From NCBI GenBank assembly GCA_938018155.1, contig CALIIG010000230.1:1-8144 (forward strand): DNA of 8,144 nt, given 5' to 3'. The position numbers were made by a program, and so were the translations under genes. Position 1 is the stretch's first letter, and every line of letters begins with the position of its first letter. The DNA is from an uncultured Prevotella sp. (GTDB taxonomy: Bacteria; Bacteroidota; Bacteroidia; Bacteroidales; Bacteroidaceae). Below, piece by piece: positions 1 through 5,963 of this stretch. The notes under the pieces were generated by a model, which worked only from the letters and a program-made list of their open reading frames with translations, had not been told where the DNA came from and ran no database searches.

Positions 1-662
1 GGCCCTGCCCGCGTAAGGGCTCGGCCCGGGCCGACGGAGCCTACGGCCAATACATTTTTATTATACCCGATAAGGACATGGTTGTGGTGGTTACACAAAG
101 TTCAACTTTCGACGGCAGCCGCGAACACCGCCTGCTTTGGAACTATTTCATGCCGCAGGTGCGCGATAAGGTATTGCCCGTTAACCCCGGGGGTGTCCGC
201 CATCTGGCTGCCGGCTCTAAACGTGTTTTGCCTTTTGTTAAGGGCATATCCGGTATAAGTCACGCACTTTTAAACCATACGTTTAAGCTGTCGCCCAACC
301 GTCTGCACTGGAAATCGGTGGCCATTACGGGCCGTACGGGCCGTTACACCCTCTGTGTAACCGATGAAGAGGGTCTCGTTACACGCATTGCACTGGGGTA
401 TAAGTGCTGGAAAACTACGGCAACAAAAGCCTGTCCGGCCTATCCTATATGGCCAAAGGGTGTGTTCAACGGTATTAAGCGCAGGTTTTTGGTAAGTGCT
501 TCGTACGGCAGCACGGGCGACCGGTTAGACGTTACCCTGCATTACGTCAACTGGATAACGCCTGTTGAGCTTACCTTTGAGCCGTCGGCCGGTGGTGTTG
601 GCATTACGGCGCGCATGAACCACGAGGCTACACCTTTTATAATCAGGCTGCTGCCCGGATAA
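1..662 (+). CDS. Serine hydrolase, beta-lactamase-related (C-terminal part, cut by window edge)
   Basis: The frame is open from the first complete codon at base 3 to the TAA at 660-662, about 219 residues, with no credible start inside, so the gene begins left of the window. The early residues read RADGAYGQYIFIIPDKDMVV, which resembles the segment near the end of the class C beta-lactamase-like domain (PF00144), where the third active-site region and the last core strands lie. The catalytic SxxK and YxN motifs would be upstream and are not visible. After this comes a WNYFMPQV segment and a tail of about 150 residues rich in short beta-strand-like stretches, as in many Bacteroidetes serine hydrolases of this group. 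Such proteins are usually exported esterases, amidases or peptidases; the substrate cannot be told from this fragment. An internal ATG at base 78 is not the true start because homology-like sequence extends upstream of it. Family assignment is from pattern recognition and is fairly secure. Confidence 0.8.
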   Translation, partial: PCPRKGSARADGAYGQYIFIIPDKDMVVVVTQSSTFDGSREHRLLWNYFMPQVRDKVLPVNPGGVRHLAAGSKRVLPFVKGISGISHALLNHTFKLSPNRLHWKSVAITGRTGRYTLCVTDEEGLVTRIALGYKCWKTTATKACPAYPIWPKGVFNGIKRRFLVSASYGSTGDRLDVTLHYVNWITPVELTFEPSAGGVGITARMNHEATPFIIRLLPG

Positions 663-740
663 AAGCAGGCTGCAGGGAAATTGGCCGTACGCTGCCATCA
701 TGTTCTTTTAAGATTTGGAAAATTCCACCTTGCCGGGCCG

Positions 741-787
741 AAAGCACCGCTTATGCAGCCCTTTGTCAGGCATATGGTGCTTTTTTT
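741..787 (+). terminator. Intrinsic terminator after the serine hydrolase
   Basis: AAAGCACC at 741-748 pairs with GGTGCTTT at 776-783. Inside it ATGC at 753-756 pairs with GCAT at 770-773, leaving a small internal loop and a hairpin loop at 757-769. The stem runs into seven T residues at 781-787. It lies 78 bases after the hydrolase stop and before the GH3 promoter, so it separates the two genes. Confidence 0.75.
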
Positions 788-815
788 ATGCGGCAAATCA
801 GCAGTTTTTCGCGAA

Positions 816-850
816 TTTCGCCGCCGTGTCAGATATTATAATTAACTTTG
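816..850 (+). promoter_or_regulatory. Bacteroidetes-type promoter of the GH3 gene
   Basis: TAACTTTG at 843-850 matches the -7 consensus TAnnTTTG exactly. A weak -33 candidate, TTTC at 816-819, lies 23 bases upstream, at the far end of the usual spacing. Transcription would begin a few bases after 850, giving an A/T-rich leader of roughly 25 bases with no Shine-Dalgarno sequence before the ATG at 881, which is normal for the phylum. The -7 match is what I see; promoter activity is inferred. Confidence 0.65.
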
Positions 851-880
851 AACACATATCATTACCTATTTAAATAAATA

Positions 881-3130
881 ATGAAAACCAAGAACTTGTT
901 CAAGGGTTTGCTGCTAACCCTCCCGTTGATAGCAGCTCCTCTGCATGCACAGAGCCTGAAATTAAGCGCAAACAACATCGATGCCGTTGTCAAAGCCATG
1001 ACTTTAGACGAGAAGGCAAGCCTGCTGGTGGGAGGCCCTCAGAGCCGTGTTCCCGGTGCTGCAGGCGGTACACGTGCCATCCCAAGGCTGGGCATTCCGC
1101 AGGTTATCCTCAGCGACGGCCCCGCCGGCTTGCGTATCGACTGGACGCGCAAAGGCACATCGGCCACCTTCCACACCACGGCCTTCCCCGTTGGCTCATG
1201 TCTTGCTGCAACGTGGAACACCACATTGGTACACAATGCCTGCGCCGTGATGGGCGAAGAAACACGCGAAATGGGTGTCGACGTGCTGCTGGCCCCCGGC
1301 GTCAACATTCACCGCAACCCGCTTTGTGGCCGTAATTTTGAGTATTTTTCAGAAGACCCCGTGCTCGCCGGCAACATAGGTGCTGCTTACATACAGGGTG
1401 TTCAGAGCGCAGGAGTAGGTACGAGCCTGAAGCATTTCGCCGCCAACAGTCAGGAAGTAAATCGTCTTGAGGTAGACGCAGTGGTGTCTCCGCGCGCCAT
1501 GCGCGAACTATATCTTAAGAACTTTGAGATAGCAATTGCGAAGTCTGACCCTTGGACGGTGATGTCATCATACAACCGTTTGAACGGCCCTTACACACAA
1601 GCGAGCCGCGAATTGCTCACCGACGTGTTACGTACCGACTTGGGTTTTAAGGGTATTGTGATGACCGACTGGACCGGTCGCCGCAATACCATCGAACAGA
1701 TATATGCCGGAAGCGACCTGTTAGAATGGGGAGAAGACGCACAAGTCAGGGATATTGTTGACGGTGTAAAAAGTGGAAAGCTCGACATGAAGGATGTAGA
1801 TGTAGACGTAAAGCGCATGCTTGAGTTTATAGTAAAGACTCCTACTTTTCGCAATTACAAGTATAGTGGCAGAATTGACTTTGCCAAGGGTGCACGGGTA
1901 ACCCGTGAAGGTGCCGACGAAGGCATGGTATTGCTGAAGAACGACGGTGGCGTTCTGCCGCTCCGCAACGTAAAGACTGCCGCCTTTTTTGGCTCAGGCT
2001 CATACCGTACGCTTTGTACGGGCTGGGGTTCAGGCACTGTTAATCCCGACCATTGCGTGAATATTGTAGACGGTTTCAAAGCAGTGGGTATACAATGCAC
2101 ACCCGAACTCGCCGCCCTTTACCAGAAAATGGCCGACTTTGCCGACCTGCGTCGCCACTCTGAAGGCGTAAGTGACTACGACTGGTACGCAGGACGTATT
2201 CAGTATCCCGAGTTTACGCTCAACGACCGTGCGGTTGAAGAGCAGGCCAAAAAGACCGATGTTGCCATCTTTACCATCACACGTCAGGCCGGAGAAGGCT
2301 GGGACCGCAGCGTGGGTGGCGACAAAGGTTTCAACCTTACCGCCGAAGAGCAGGAGATGCTTGCACGCGTAAGCGACAAATTCCATAAAGAAGGCAAGAA
2401 GGTTATCGTCGTAATCAATTCGGGAAGTGTTATCAATACGGCTTCCTGGAAAGGCCTTGCTGACGGCATTTTATTGGCCTGGCAGCCTGGCGAAGAGGCA
2501 GGGAACAGCGTTGCAGACATCCTTACCGGCAAGGTTTGCCCCTCTGGAAAGCTCCCGATGACGTGGCCGGTTGACGTCATGGACCACCCATCGAGCAAGT
2601 GTTTCCCCACTACAGCTCCCGGCAATGATAAAGTATGCCGCTACAAAGAAGGCATTAACGTAGGCTATCGTTATTTTGAAACTGCCGGCAAATCGGTATC
2701 GTATCCTTTTGGTTATGGTTTAAGCTATACCACATTCGGCTATCGCGACTTGAAGGTAAGGCCGTCGGGCAAGGGCTTTACTGCACAGGTAACCGTTACC
2801 AATACGGGCCGCGTGGCCGGCAAGGAGGCTGTACAGCTGTATGTTACAGCACCTAAAGGCAGCATCGAAAAGCCGGCACTTGAATTGAAGGCCTTCGGCA
2901 AGACCCGCCTGTTGCAGCCGGGTGAGAAGCAGACACTTACCTTTACCGTATCCGACTACGATCTTGCTTCGTTCCATGAAGCGGGCAGCCAGTGGGTTTC
3001 TGACGCAGGAACATACACCGTTAAGGCCGGTGCGGCAGTGGATGATATACGTGCTACGGCAACATATAAGCTGAAAAAGGCCTTTACCAAAAAGGTATCT
3101 GACGTGCTTCATCTTAAGCAGGCACTTTAA
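881..3130 (+). CDS. Exported glycoside hydrolase family 3 (beta-glucosidase-like), 749 aa
   Basis: This is a three-domain GH3 enzyme that removes terminal, usually beta-linked glucose or xylose from oligosaccharides with retention of configuration. Residues 1-23 form a signal peptide ending LHA, so the mature protein starts near Q24; there is no lipobox, suggesting the periplasm. The N-terminal barrel (about 35-320) has SDGPAGLR (D79), GRNFEYFSEDP (R151), LKHFAAN (K184, H185) and the nucleophile motif GIVMTDW with D263. The C-terminal sandwich (about 345-600) has GEGWDR, where E472 is the expected acid/base; the 209-residue spacing fits bacterial three-domain enzymes. GYRYFE and SYPFGYGLSYTTF lead into a fibronectin-III-like domain (about 625-735). 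No PA14 insertion is seen. Length is typical and all key residues are present, so it should be active. Neighbours give no substrate: there are no SusC/SusD genes, and it has its own promoter and downstream stem-loop. Exact specificity (glucosidase, xylosidase or other) is not decidable here. Confidence 0.95.
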   Translation: MKTKNLFKGLLLTLPLIAAPLHAQSLKLSANNIDAVVKAMTLDEKASLLVGGPQSRVPGAAGGTRAIPRLGIPQVILSDGPAGLRIDWTRKGTSATFHTTAFPVGSCLAATWNTTLVHNACAVMGEETREMGVDVLLAPGVNIHRNPLCGRNFEYFSEDPVLAGNIGAAYIQGVQSAGVGTSLKHFAANSQEVNRLEVDAVVSPRAMRELYLKNFEIAIAKSDPWTVMSSYNRLNGPYTQASRELLTDVLRTDLGFKGIVMTDWTGRRNTIEQIYAGSDLLEWGEDAQVRDIVDGVKSGKLDMKDVDVDVKRMLEFIVKTPTFRNYKYSGRIDFAKGARVTREGADEGMVLLKNDGGVLPLRNVKTAAFFGSGSYRTLCTGWGSGTVNPDHCVNIVDGFKAVGIQCTPELAALYQKMADFADLRRHSEGVSDYDWYAGRIQYPEFTLNDRAVEEQAKKTDVAIFTITRQAGEGWDRSVGGDKGFNLTAEEQEMLARVSDKFHKEGKKVIVVINSGSVINTASWKGLADGILLAWQPGEEAGNSVADILTGKVCPSGKLPMTWPVDVMDHPSSKCFPTTAPGNDKVCRYKEGINVGYRYFETAGKSVSYPFGYGLSYTTFGYRDLKVRPSGKGFTAQVTVTNTGRVAGKEAVQLYVTAPKGSIEKPALELKAFGKTRLLQPGEKQTLTFTVSDYDLASFHEAGSQWVSDAGTYTVKAGAAVDDIRATATYKLKKAFTKKVSDVLHLKQAL

Positions 3131-3155
3131 ATACTGACGGTATAGAAAATGAAGA

Positions 3156-3206
3156 ATCCCGTTTTTGCGGTGTAATAACAATTACATGATGCCGCAAAAA
3201 CGGGAT
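3156..3206. terminator. Large stem-loop after the GH3 gene, probable terminator or mRNA 3' end
   Basis: ATCCCGTTTTTGCGG at 3156-3170 is perfectly complementary to bases 3192-3206. Above this 15-bp stem, TGTAAT at 3171-3176 pairs with ATTACA at 3181-3186 around an AACA loop, with a five-base bulge at 3187-3191. It starts 26 bases after the GH3 stop codon. No T-run follows on the plus strand, and the minus-strand exit is not T-rich either, so it may work as an RNA-stabilising 3' end or a weak terminator rather than a classic intrinsic one. Confidence 0.55.
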
Positions 3207-3334
3207 GATGGTTTATATAATATGGTGTAAAGGCGATGGTATTGTGCACCAAAGCACCATAAAAAGTGTTGAAAAAGTACCTGCTTTAGCTTTTTACCCT
3301 CGCTGTATGCCTTGCCTGCGTACGGGCCAAAAGC

Positions 3335-3368
3335 CAGGGTTTTGAATGAAAACTTTTCATATGCCCTG
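3335..3368. repeat. Nested inverted repeat in the intergenic region
   Basis: CAGGG at 3335-3339 is complementary to CCCTG at 3364-3368, and between them lies a perfect odd palindrome, ATGAAAA-C-TTTTCAT, at 3346-3360. The two dyads do not share exactly the same centre (3351.5 and 3353), so a folded form would have unequal internal loops of 6 and 3 bases. There is no T-run after it, so it is not a standard terminator. It could be a protein-binding site or an RNA structure; the sequence alone does not decide. Confidence 0.4.
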
Positions 3369-3489
3369 TTGATTTGTACAATACAAAAATAAGAAAAACA
3401 AGGTTACGGCTGGCCGTTGGTTAGGTATTTTTAAGCAAACTGCTATTCAATAAAACTCCCAAAACGGACGTTATCTGGATATAAATGCC

Positions 3490-3497
3490 TAATTTCG
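3490..3497 (+). promoter_or_regulatory. Possible -7 box for the small peptide and lactonase genes
   Basis: TAATTTCG has one mismatch to TAnnTTTG and lies 54 bases before the ATG at 3552. No good -33 box is present at the expected distance (about 3467-3472 reads ACGTTA). It sits inside a 9-bp inverted repeat (3442-3450 and 3505-3513), which could be an operator. It is the best candidate I find upstream of these genes, but it is weak. Confidence 0.3.
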
Positions 3498-3551
3498 TGC
3501 ACAGTTGAATAGCTTATTTATTAATGGAAATTTACATAAAGTTGTTTTTTT

Positions 3552-3692
3552 ATGGCAAAATCAGAATTATATATCCTTATAGCCGTTTTCCTTTTTCTTA
3601 CAGTAGCCCTTGTGTGGACGGGCGCAAAAACATGGCTTGATATACATAGGCGTAAGCAAAACAAACAGTCCCATCGTAATAAAAACGTATAA
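3552..3692 (+). CDS. Small single-span membrane protein, 46 aa
   Basis: An ATG at 3552 opens a 46-codon frame ending TAA at 3690-3692. It starts MAKSELYILIAVFL, and the hydrophobic stretch (about residues 6-28, ending VWTGAKTW) is long enough for one membrane span. The remaining tail (about 29-46) is strongly basic, with HRRK, KQ, HR and NKN, which by the positive-inside rule predicts N-terminus out and C-terminus in the cytoplasm. This clean division into membrane and basic parts is unlike random reading frames. The A/T-rich leader without Shine-Dalgarno fits the phylum. The stop is 18 bases before the lactonase ATG, so the two are probably co-transcribed. I do not recognise a family and assign no function; a lone membrane peptide could assist an envelope protein or be regulatory. 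It could also be a chance frame, but composition and position favour a real gene. Confidence 0.6.
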   Translation: MAKSELYILIAVFLFLTVALVWTGAKTWLDIHRRKQNKQSHRNKNV

Positions 3693-3710
3693 CTATAAAA
3701 CCTTTGTGTC

Positions 3711-4802
3711 ATGATGAAAAAACTGATATTGTGTTTATCGGCCCTTTCATTGTCGGTTTCGGCTATGGCCGGCGACGAGTTGAAGATGGTTGCAGGCACT
3801 TATACCGATACGGGGAGTGCAGGAATTTACAGCTTTAACTTCAATCAGAATACGGGAGAATTTCAGCTTTTGGATTCTCTTGCTATGGTAAATCCCTCAT
3901 ATATCACCTTTGGGCGTGGAGGACGGTTGCTTTATGCCGTAAATGAAACGCCCGACAAGCGTGCTACATTAAGCGCAATTACCTTTGATGCAGCCGCGGG
4001 AAAGATGAAGTTTCTGAATAAACACTATACCGGTGGTGCCGATCCCTGCTTTGTCGAGGCCAACGATACGATAGCCGTTACGGCCAATTATTCGGGCGGA
4101 AGCATGAGTGTGTTCCCCATTTTAAAGGATGGTAGTTTAGGTCCTTGCAGCTTTATTTACCAGGGTAATGTAACAAAGGGTGGCAAAGCACCACAAAATG
4201 TGGCACACATTCATACGGCACGCTTCATGCCCGATGGCCATATTCTGGCTACCGACTTTAGTGCCGACCAAATCTTATTGTATAAAAGAGACGGCGGTAA
4301 GGTAATACCGCAGGGTGTTACAGGAAAGTTATTGGCAGGCTCGGCACCGCGACATATTACCCATTCGGCCGATTGGCGTTATGTTTATGTGATGAGTGAG
4401 CTGGGCGGTACGGTGACGGTGTTCAGCAATAACGCCGGCAGGCTGACGCGAATACAGACTATTGCCTCCGACAGTGTAGGCGGACGGGGTGGTGCCGACA
4501 TCCATATGTCGCCCGACGGACGCTATCTTTACGCCAGCAACAGGCTGAAGGCCGACGGCATTTCCATCTTTAAGGTGAACCCGCAAAGCGGTAAGCTGCG
4601 CAAGGTTGGCTACCAACTGACGGGCATTCACCCGCGTAACTTCGCTATTACACCCAACGGACGGTTCCTGCTTTGCGCGTGCCGCGACAGCAATGCCATT
4701 CAAATTTACGAGCGCAATCAGGATACAGGAAAGCTCACATTGCAGGAAACGGCCATCAAAATCAAAAAGCCCGTCTGCATAAAACTGCTTGAAGCAGAAT
4801 AA
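3711..4802 (+). CDS. Exported lactonase-family beta-propeller protein (6-phosphogluconolactonase-like), 363 aa
   Basis: The protein belongs to the seven-bladed propeller lactonase family (PF10282), which includes bacterial 6-phosphogluconolactonase (YbhE/Pgl) and fungal carboxy-muconate lactonizing enzyme. Family motifs run in order: VAGTYTDTGSAGIYSF (27-42), NPSY and LYAVNE (61-79), GGADPCFV and ANYSGGSMSVFP (108-136), HIHTARFMPDG (166-176), APRHITH (212-218), VMSELGGTVTVF (227-238), ADIHMSPDGRYLYASNR (262-278) and HPRNFAITPNGRFLL (307-321). H166/H168, R214 and E230 correspond in order and approximate spacing to the His, Arg and Glu proposed as active site in the fungal enzyme. Residues 1-20 form a clear signal peptide ending AMA, so it acts in the periplasm and probably not on 6-phosphogluconolactone, a cytoplasmic metabolite; the real substrate may be another sugar lactone. 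The start could be ATG 3711 or the next ATG at 3714; this changes nothing but one residue. It follows the small membrane peptide by 18 bases. Confidence 0.9.
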   Translation: MMKKLILCLSALSLSVSAMAGDELKMVAGTYTDTGSAGIYSFNFNQNTGEFQLLDSLAMVNPSYITFGRGGRLLYAVNETPDKRATLSAITFDAAAGKMKFLNKHYTGGADPCFVEANDTIAVTANYSGGSMSVFPILKDGSLGPCSFIYQGNVTKGGKAPQNVAHIHTARFMPDGHILATDFSADQILLYKRDGGKVIPQGVTGKLLAGSAPRHITHSADWRYVYVMSELGGTVTVFSNNAGRLTRIQTIASDSVGGRGGADIHMSPDGRYLYASNRLKADGISIFKVNPQSGKLRKVGYQLTGIHPRNFAITPNGRFLLCACRDSNAIQIYERNQDTGKLTLQETAIKIKKPVCIKLLEAE

Positions 4803-4831
4803 AAACTGTTGTTATGCTATATCCTTGCTAT

Positions 4832-4914
4832 TATAATAAAGGTGTAAAACCAGTGCACTTGTTGTATGACACTTATGTTGTTTTTGCACCCCCCTTATAT
4901 AATTAAGGTGTAAA
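4832..4914 (+). repeat. Direct repeats TATAAT-W-AAGGTGTAAA, 66 bases apart
   Basis: TATAATAAAGGTGTAAA at 4832-4848 and TATAATTAAGGTGTAAA at 4898-4914 are identical at 16 of 17 positions. A third related copy, TATAATATGGTGTAAA, lies at 3216-3231 downstream of the GH3 gene. GTTTTTGCACC at 4880-4890 can pair with GGTGTAAAAC at 4841-4850 (one G-T pair and one bulged T), and in part with the second copy. Function unknown; the repeats are seen directly, the pairing is predicted by eye. Confidence 0.6.
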
Positions 4915-4942
4915 CACATAGCACAGGAGATAGAAAAACGAT

Positions 4943-4983
4943 GAGGTTCGATTTGCGAAAAGTTACAAATCGGACCTCTTTTT
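4943..4983 (+). terminator. Intrinsic terminator after the lactonase gene
   Basis: GAGGTTCGATTTG at 4943-4955 pairs with CAAATCGGACCTC at 4966-4978, thirteen base pairs including one G-T pair, with a ten-base loop. Five T residues follow at 4979-4983. An A-run at 4935-4939 on the other side could make it work in reverse too. It ends the lactonase transcription unit 180 bases ahead of the next gene. Confidence 0.85.
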
Positions 4984-5052
4984 ATGGGATATTTTCTAAA
5001 ATAAGCCCAAAAATTGATGTAAAACAAGTTTAAAAACTGTAAACATTAGCCT

Positions 5053-5075
5053 TTTACCCTTACGTTTACCCTTAC
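5053..5075. repeat. Tandem 11-base repeat TTTACCCTTAC
   Basis: Two perfect copies, 5053-5063 and 5065-5075, are separated by a single G, giving a 12-base period, slightly more than one helical turn. They lie 36-58 bases upstream of the NlpC/P60 -33 region. The preceding bases 5044-5060 match 3284-3300 in the GH3-lactonase gap at 15 of 17 positions. A regulator binding site or a piece of a dispersed repeat are both possible. Confidence 0.55.
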
Positions 5076-5110
5076 TTTTTGTGCGTTCACGCCTACAAAA
5101 TGCCCCCGGC

Positions 5111-5141
5111 TTTTAATCGTAGTATATGTTTCGTACTTTTG
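5111..5141 (+). promoter_or_regulatory. Bacteroidetes-type promoter of the NlpC/P60 gene
   Basis: TACTTTTG at 5134-5141 matches TAnnTTTG exactly. A T-run, TTTT at 5111-5114, serves as an imperfect -33 box with a 19-base spacer, which is within the usual range. The leader of about 20 bases before ATG 5167 is A-rich and has no Shine-Dalgarno sequence. A second, off-register candidate is TACTTTTTG at 5073-5081. Confidence 0.7.
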
Positions 5142-5166
5142 TAGCACAACAAACGAAGAAACAGAA

Positions 5167-5706
5167 ATGAAGAAAGCCATCATCATTATATTCGCCACAA
5201 TACTTTCAACAGCCGCCAGCGCAGCATCGCCATCAACACCACATAACGTCGAAATTCCCGTGAGTGAAGCCGAGGCTCTTTTCTCGGTTACGGGCGAACA
5301 GATTGTAGCGCAGGCCCAGAAGTACCTCGGACGGCCCTATCGTCGTGGCAGCAAAGGTCCGTCAGCTTTCGACTGTTCTGGTTTTACCTCGTATGTTTAT
5401 AAAAGTATGAATATTCGCTTAAACAGCTGTTCGCGCAGCCAATACACCGAAGGCATTAGCGTAAACAAGGACGAAGTGCACACGGGCGACCTGGTTTTCT
5501 TTGCCGGTCGCAACAGCAGGGGAGGCGTAGGACATGTTGGAATAGTAACCGAGGTGAAAGAAGACGGCAGCTTTAACTTCATACACGCGTCGTGTTCGCA
5601 GGGTGTAACCGTATCGAACAGCACGGAAGCCTACTACAATAACCGTTATCGCGGAGCGCGTCGCATATTGGATGATTACAGCGATATTTTGGCACTTAAC
5701 AAATAG
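5167..5706 (+). CDS. Exported NlpC/P60 family peptidase, 179 aa
   Basis: This is a small cysteine peptidase of the NlpC/P60 family (PF00877), whose members cut peptide bonds in peptidoglycan stems, typically between D-glutamate and the diamino acid. Residues 1 to about 19 form a signal peptide (MKKAIIIIF, hydrophobic core, cleavage near ASA), placing it in the periplasm or outside. The catalytic domain spans about 46-168: an initial YLGRPYRRGS segment, the nucleophile C70 in FDCSGF, a TGDLVFF strand, H123 in VGHVGIV, and H140 in FIHAS as the third residue of the triad. All catalytic residues are present. There are no SH3b or LysM domains, so it lacks an obvious wall-binding module; at this size that is common in Bacteroidetes. 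C88 and C143 are extra cysteines. It has its own promoter and terminator and is convergent with the dehydratase gene, so it looks monocistronic. Confidence 0.93.
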   Translation: MKKAIIIIFATILSTAASAASPSTPHNVEIPVSEAEALFSVTGEQIVAQAQKYLGRPYRRGSKGPSAFDCSGFTSYVYKSMNIRLNSCSRSQYTEGISVNKDEVHTGDLVFFAGRNSRGGVGHVGIVTEVKEDGSFNFIHASCSQGVTVSNSTEAYYNNRYRGARRILDDYSDILALNK

Positions 5707-5732
5707 ATATTAATAATTACTGACTCTTTGTG

Positions 5733-5770
5733 TCTCACAGCCCTTGCCTTGGCTGTGGGATTTTTTGTTT
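5733..5770 (+). terminator. Intrinsic terminator after the NlpC/P60 gene
   Basis: TCTCACAGCC at 5733-5742 pairs with GGCTGTGGGA at 5751-5760, ten base pairs with one G-T pair and an eight-base loop. TTTTTTGTTTT follows. It begins 27 bases after the stop codon and is a textbook intrinsic terminator. Confidence 0.9.
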
Positions 5771-5877
5771 TGCAGCCTGCCGGAATGGGGAATCAAAGGC
5801 GGGATAATGCTTGCAGCCTGTAGTAACCTGTTCCTCCCGATACGGCACAGTTAATGCCTCTGTAGTATCGAGCCTTC

Positions 5878-5921
5878 GAAAAAACGAAACGAGGTTACTG
5901 CCCGCAGGCGGTAACCTCGTT
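5878..5921 (-). terminator. Intrinsic terminator of the dehydratase gene (minus strand)
   Basis: AACGAGGTTAC at 5888-5898 is perfectly complementary to 5911-5921, and the stem can extend inward by a T-G pair and GCC/GGC to a CGCA tetraloop at 5903-5906, fifteen base pairs in all. Read on the minus strand the stem is followed by TCG and then a T-run (bases 5884-5879). It lies 43 bases beyond the dehydratase stop codon. Confidence 0.82.
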
Positions 5922-5963
5922 CTTATATCGTCGTGCGAGCTGCGCGAAAATTCTATTTTCGGT

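Larger units (their letters stand above)
3131..3551. other. Noncoding region between the GH3 gene and the small membrane peptide
   Basis: I see no convincing gene in these 421 bases apart from the structures listed. It contains the GH3 stem-loop (3156-3206); one copy of the TATAAT-GGTGTAAA motif (3216-3231); a GTGCACCAAAGCACC stretch (3244-3258) that can form a short hairpin; CTTTAGCTTTTTACCCT (3284-3300), which recurs in near-identical form at 5044-5060; a nested dyad at 3335-3368; and a 9-bp inverted repeat, GCTATTCAA at 3442-3450 with TTGAATAGC at 3505-3513. CAAAAATA at 3384-3391 is a minus-strand match to TAnnTTTG, but it has no well-placed -33 partner and no gene to serve. Confidence 0.6.
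4803..5166. other. Noncoding region between the lactonase and NlpC/P60 genes
   Basis: These 364 bases hold no convincing gene. In order they contain two direct copies of a TATAAT-GGTGTAAA motif (4832-4848 and 4898-4914) flanking a foldable segment, a strong intrinsic terminator (4943-4983), a tandem TTTACCCTTAC repeat (5053-5075) and the promoter of the NlpC/P60 gene (5111-5141). The part up to the terminator is most simply the 3' untranslated region of the lactonase message. A 71-codon minus-strand frame here runs through the terminator stem and looks random. Confidence 0.65.

Noticed and set aside
2030..3181. Minus-strand frames of 113-153 codons opposite the GH3 gene
   Set aside because: They lie antisense to a well-supported enzyme with intact motifs, show no recognisable domain and are explained by its codon pattern.
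3384..3391. Minus-strand TAnnTTTG match
   Set aside because: No -33 box at a suitable distance and no minus-strand gene downstream; A-rich sequence gives such matches easily.
3699..3706. AACCTTTG as a -7 box for the lactonase
   Set aside because: It has a mismatch in the first base and would place the transcript start inside the coding sequence.
3521..3799. Minus-strand frame of 92 codons over the small peptide and the lactonase start
   Set aside because: It overlaps two better-supported plus-strand frames, runs through the lactonase signal peptide and has no recognisable motif.
4812..5027. Minus-strand frame of 71 codons after the lactonase gene
   Set aside because: It crosses the terminator stem and both repeat copies, has a random-looking composition and has no promoter.
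5770..5820. Direct repeat TTGCAGCCTG at 5770-5779 and 5811-5820
   Set aside because: A 10-base repeat between two convergent terminators, with no target-site or element structure around it; likely chance.
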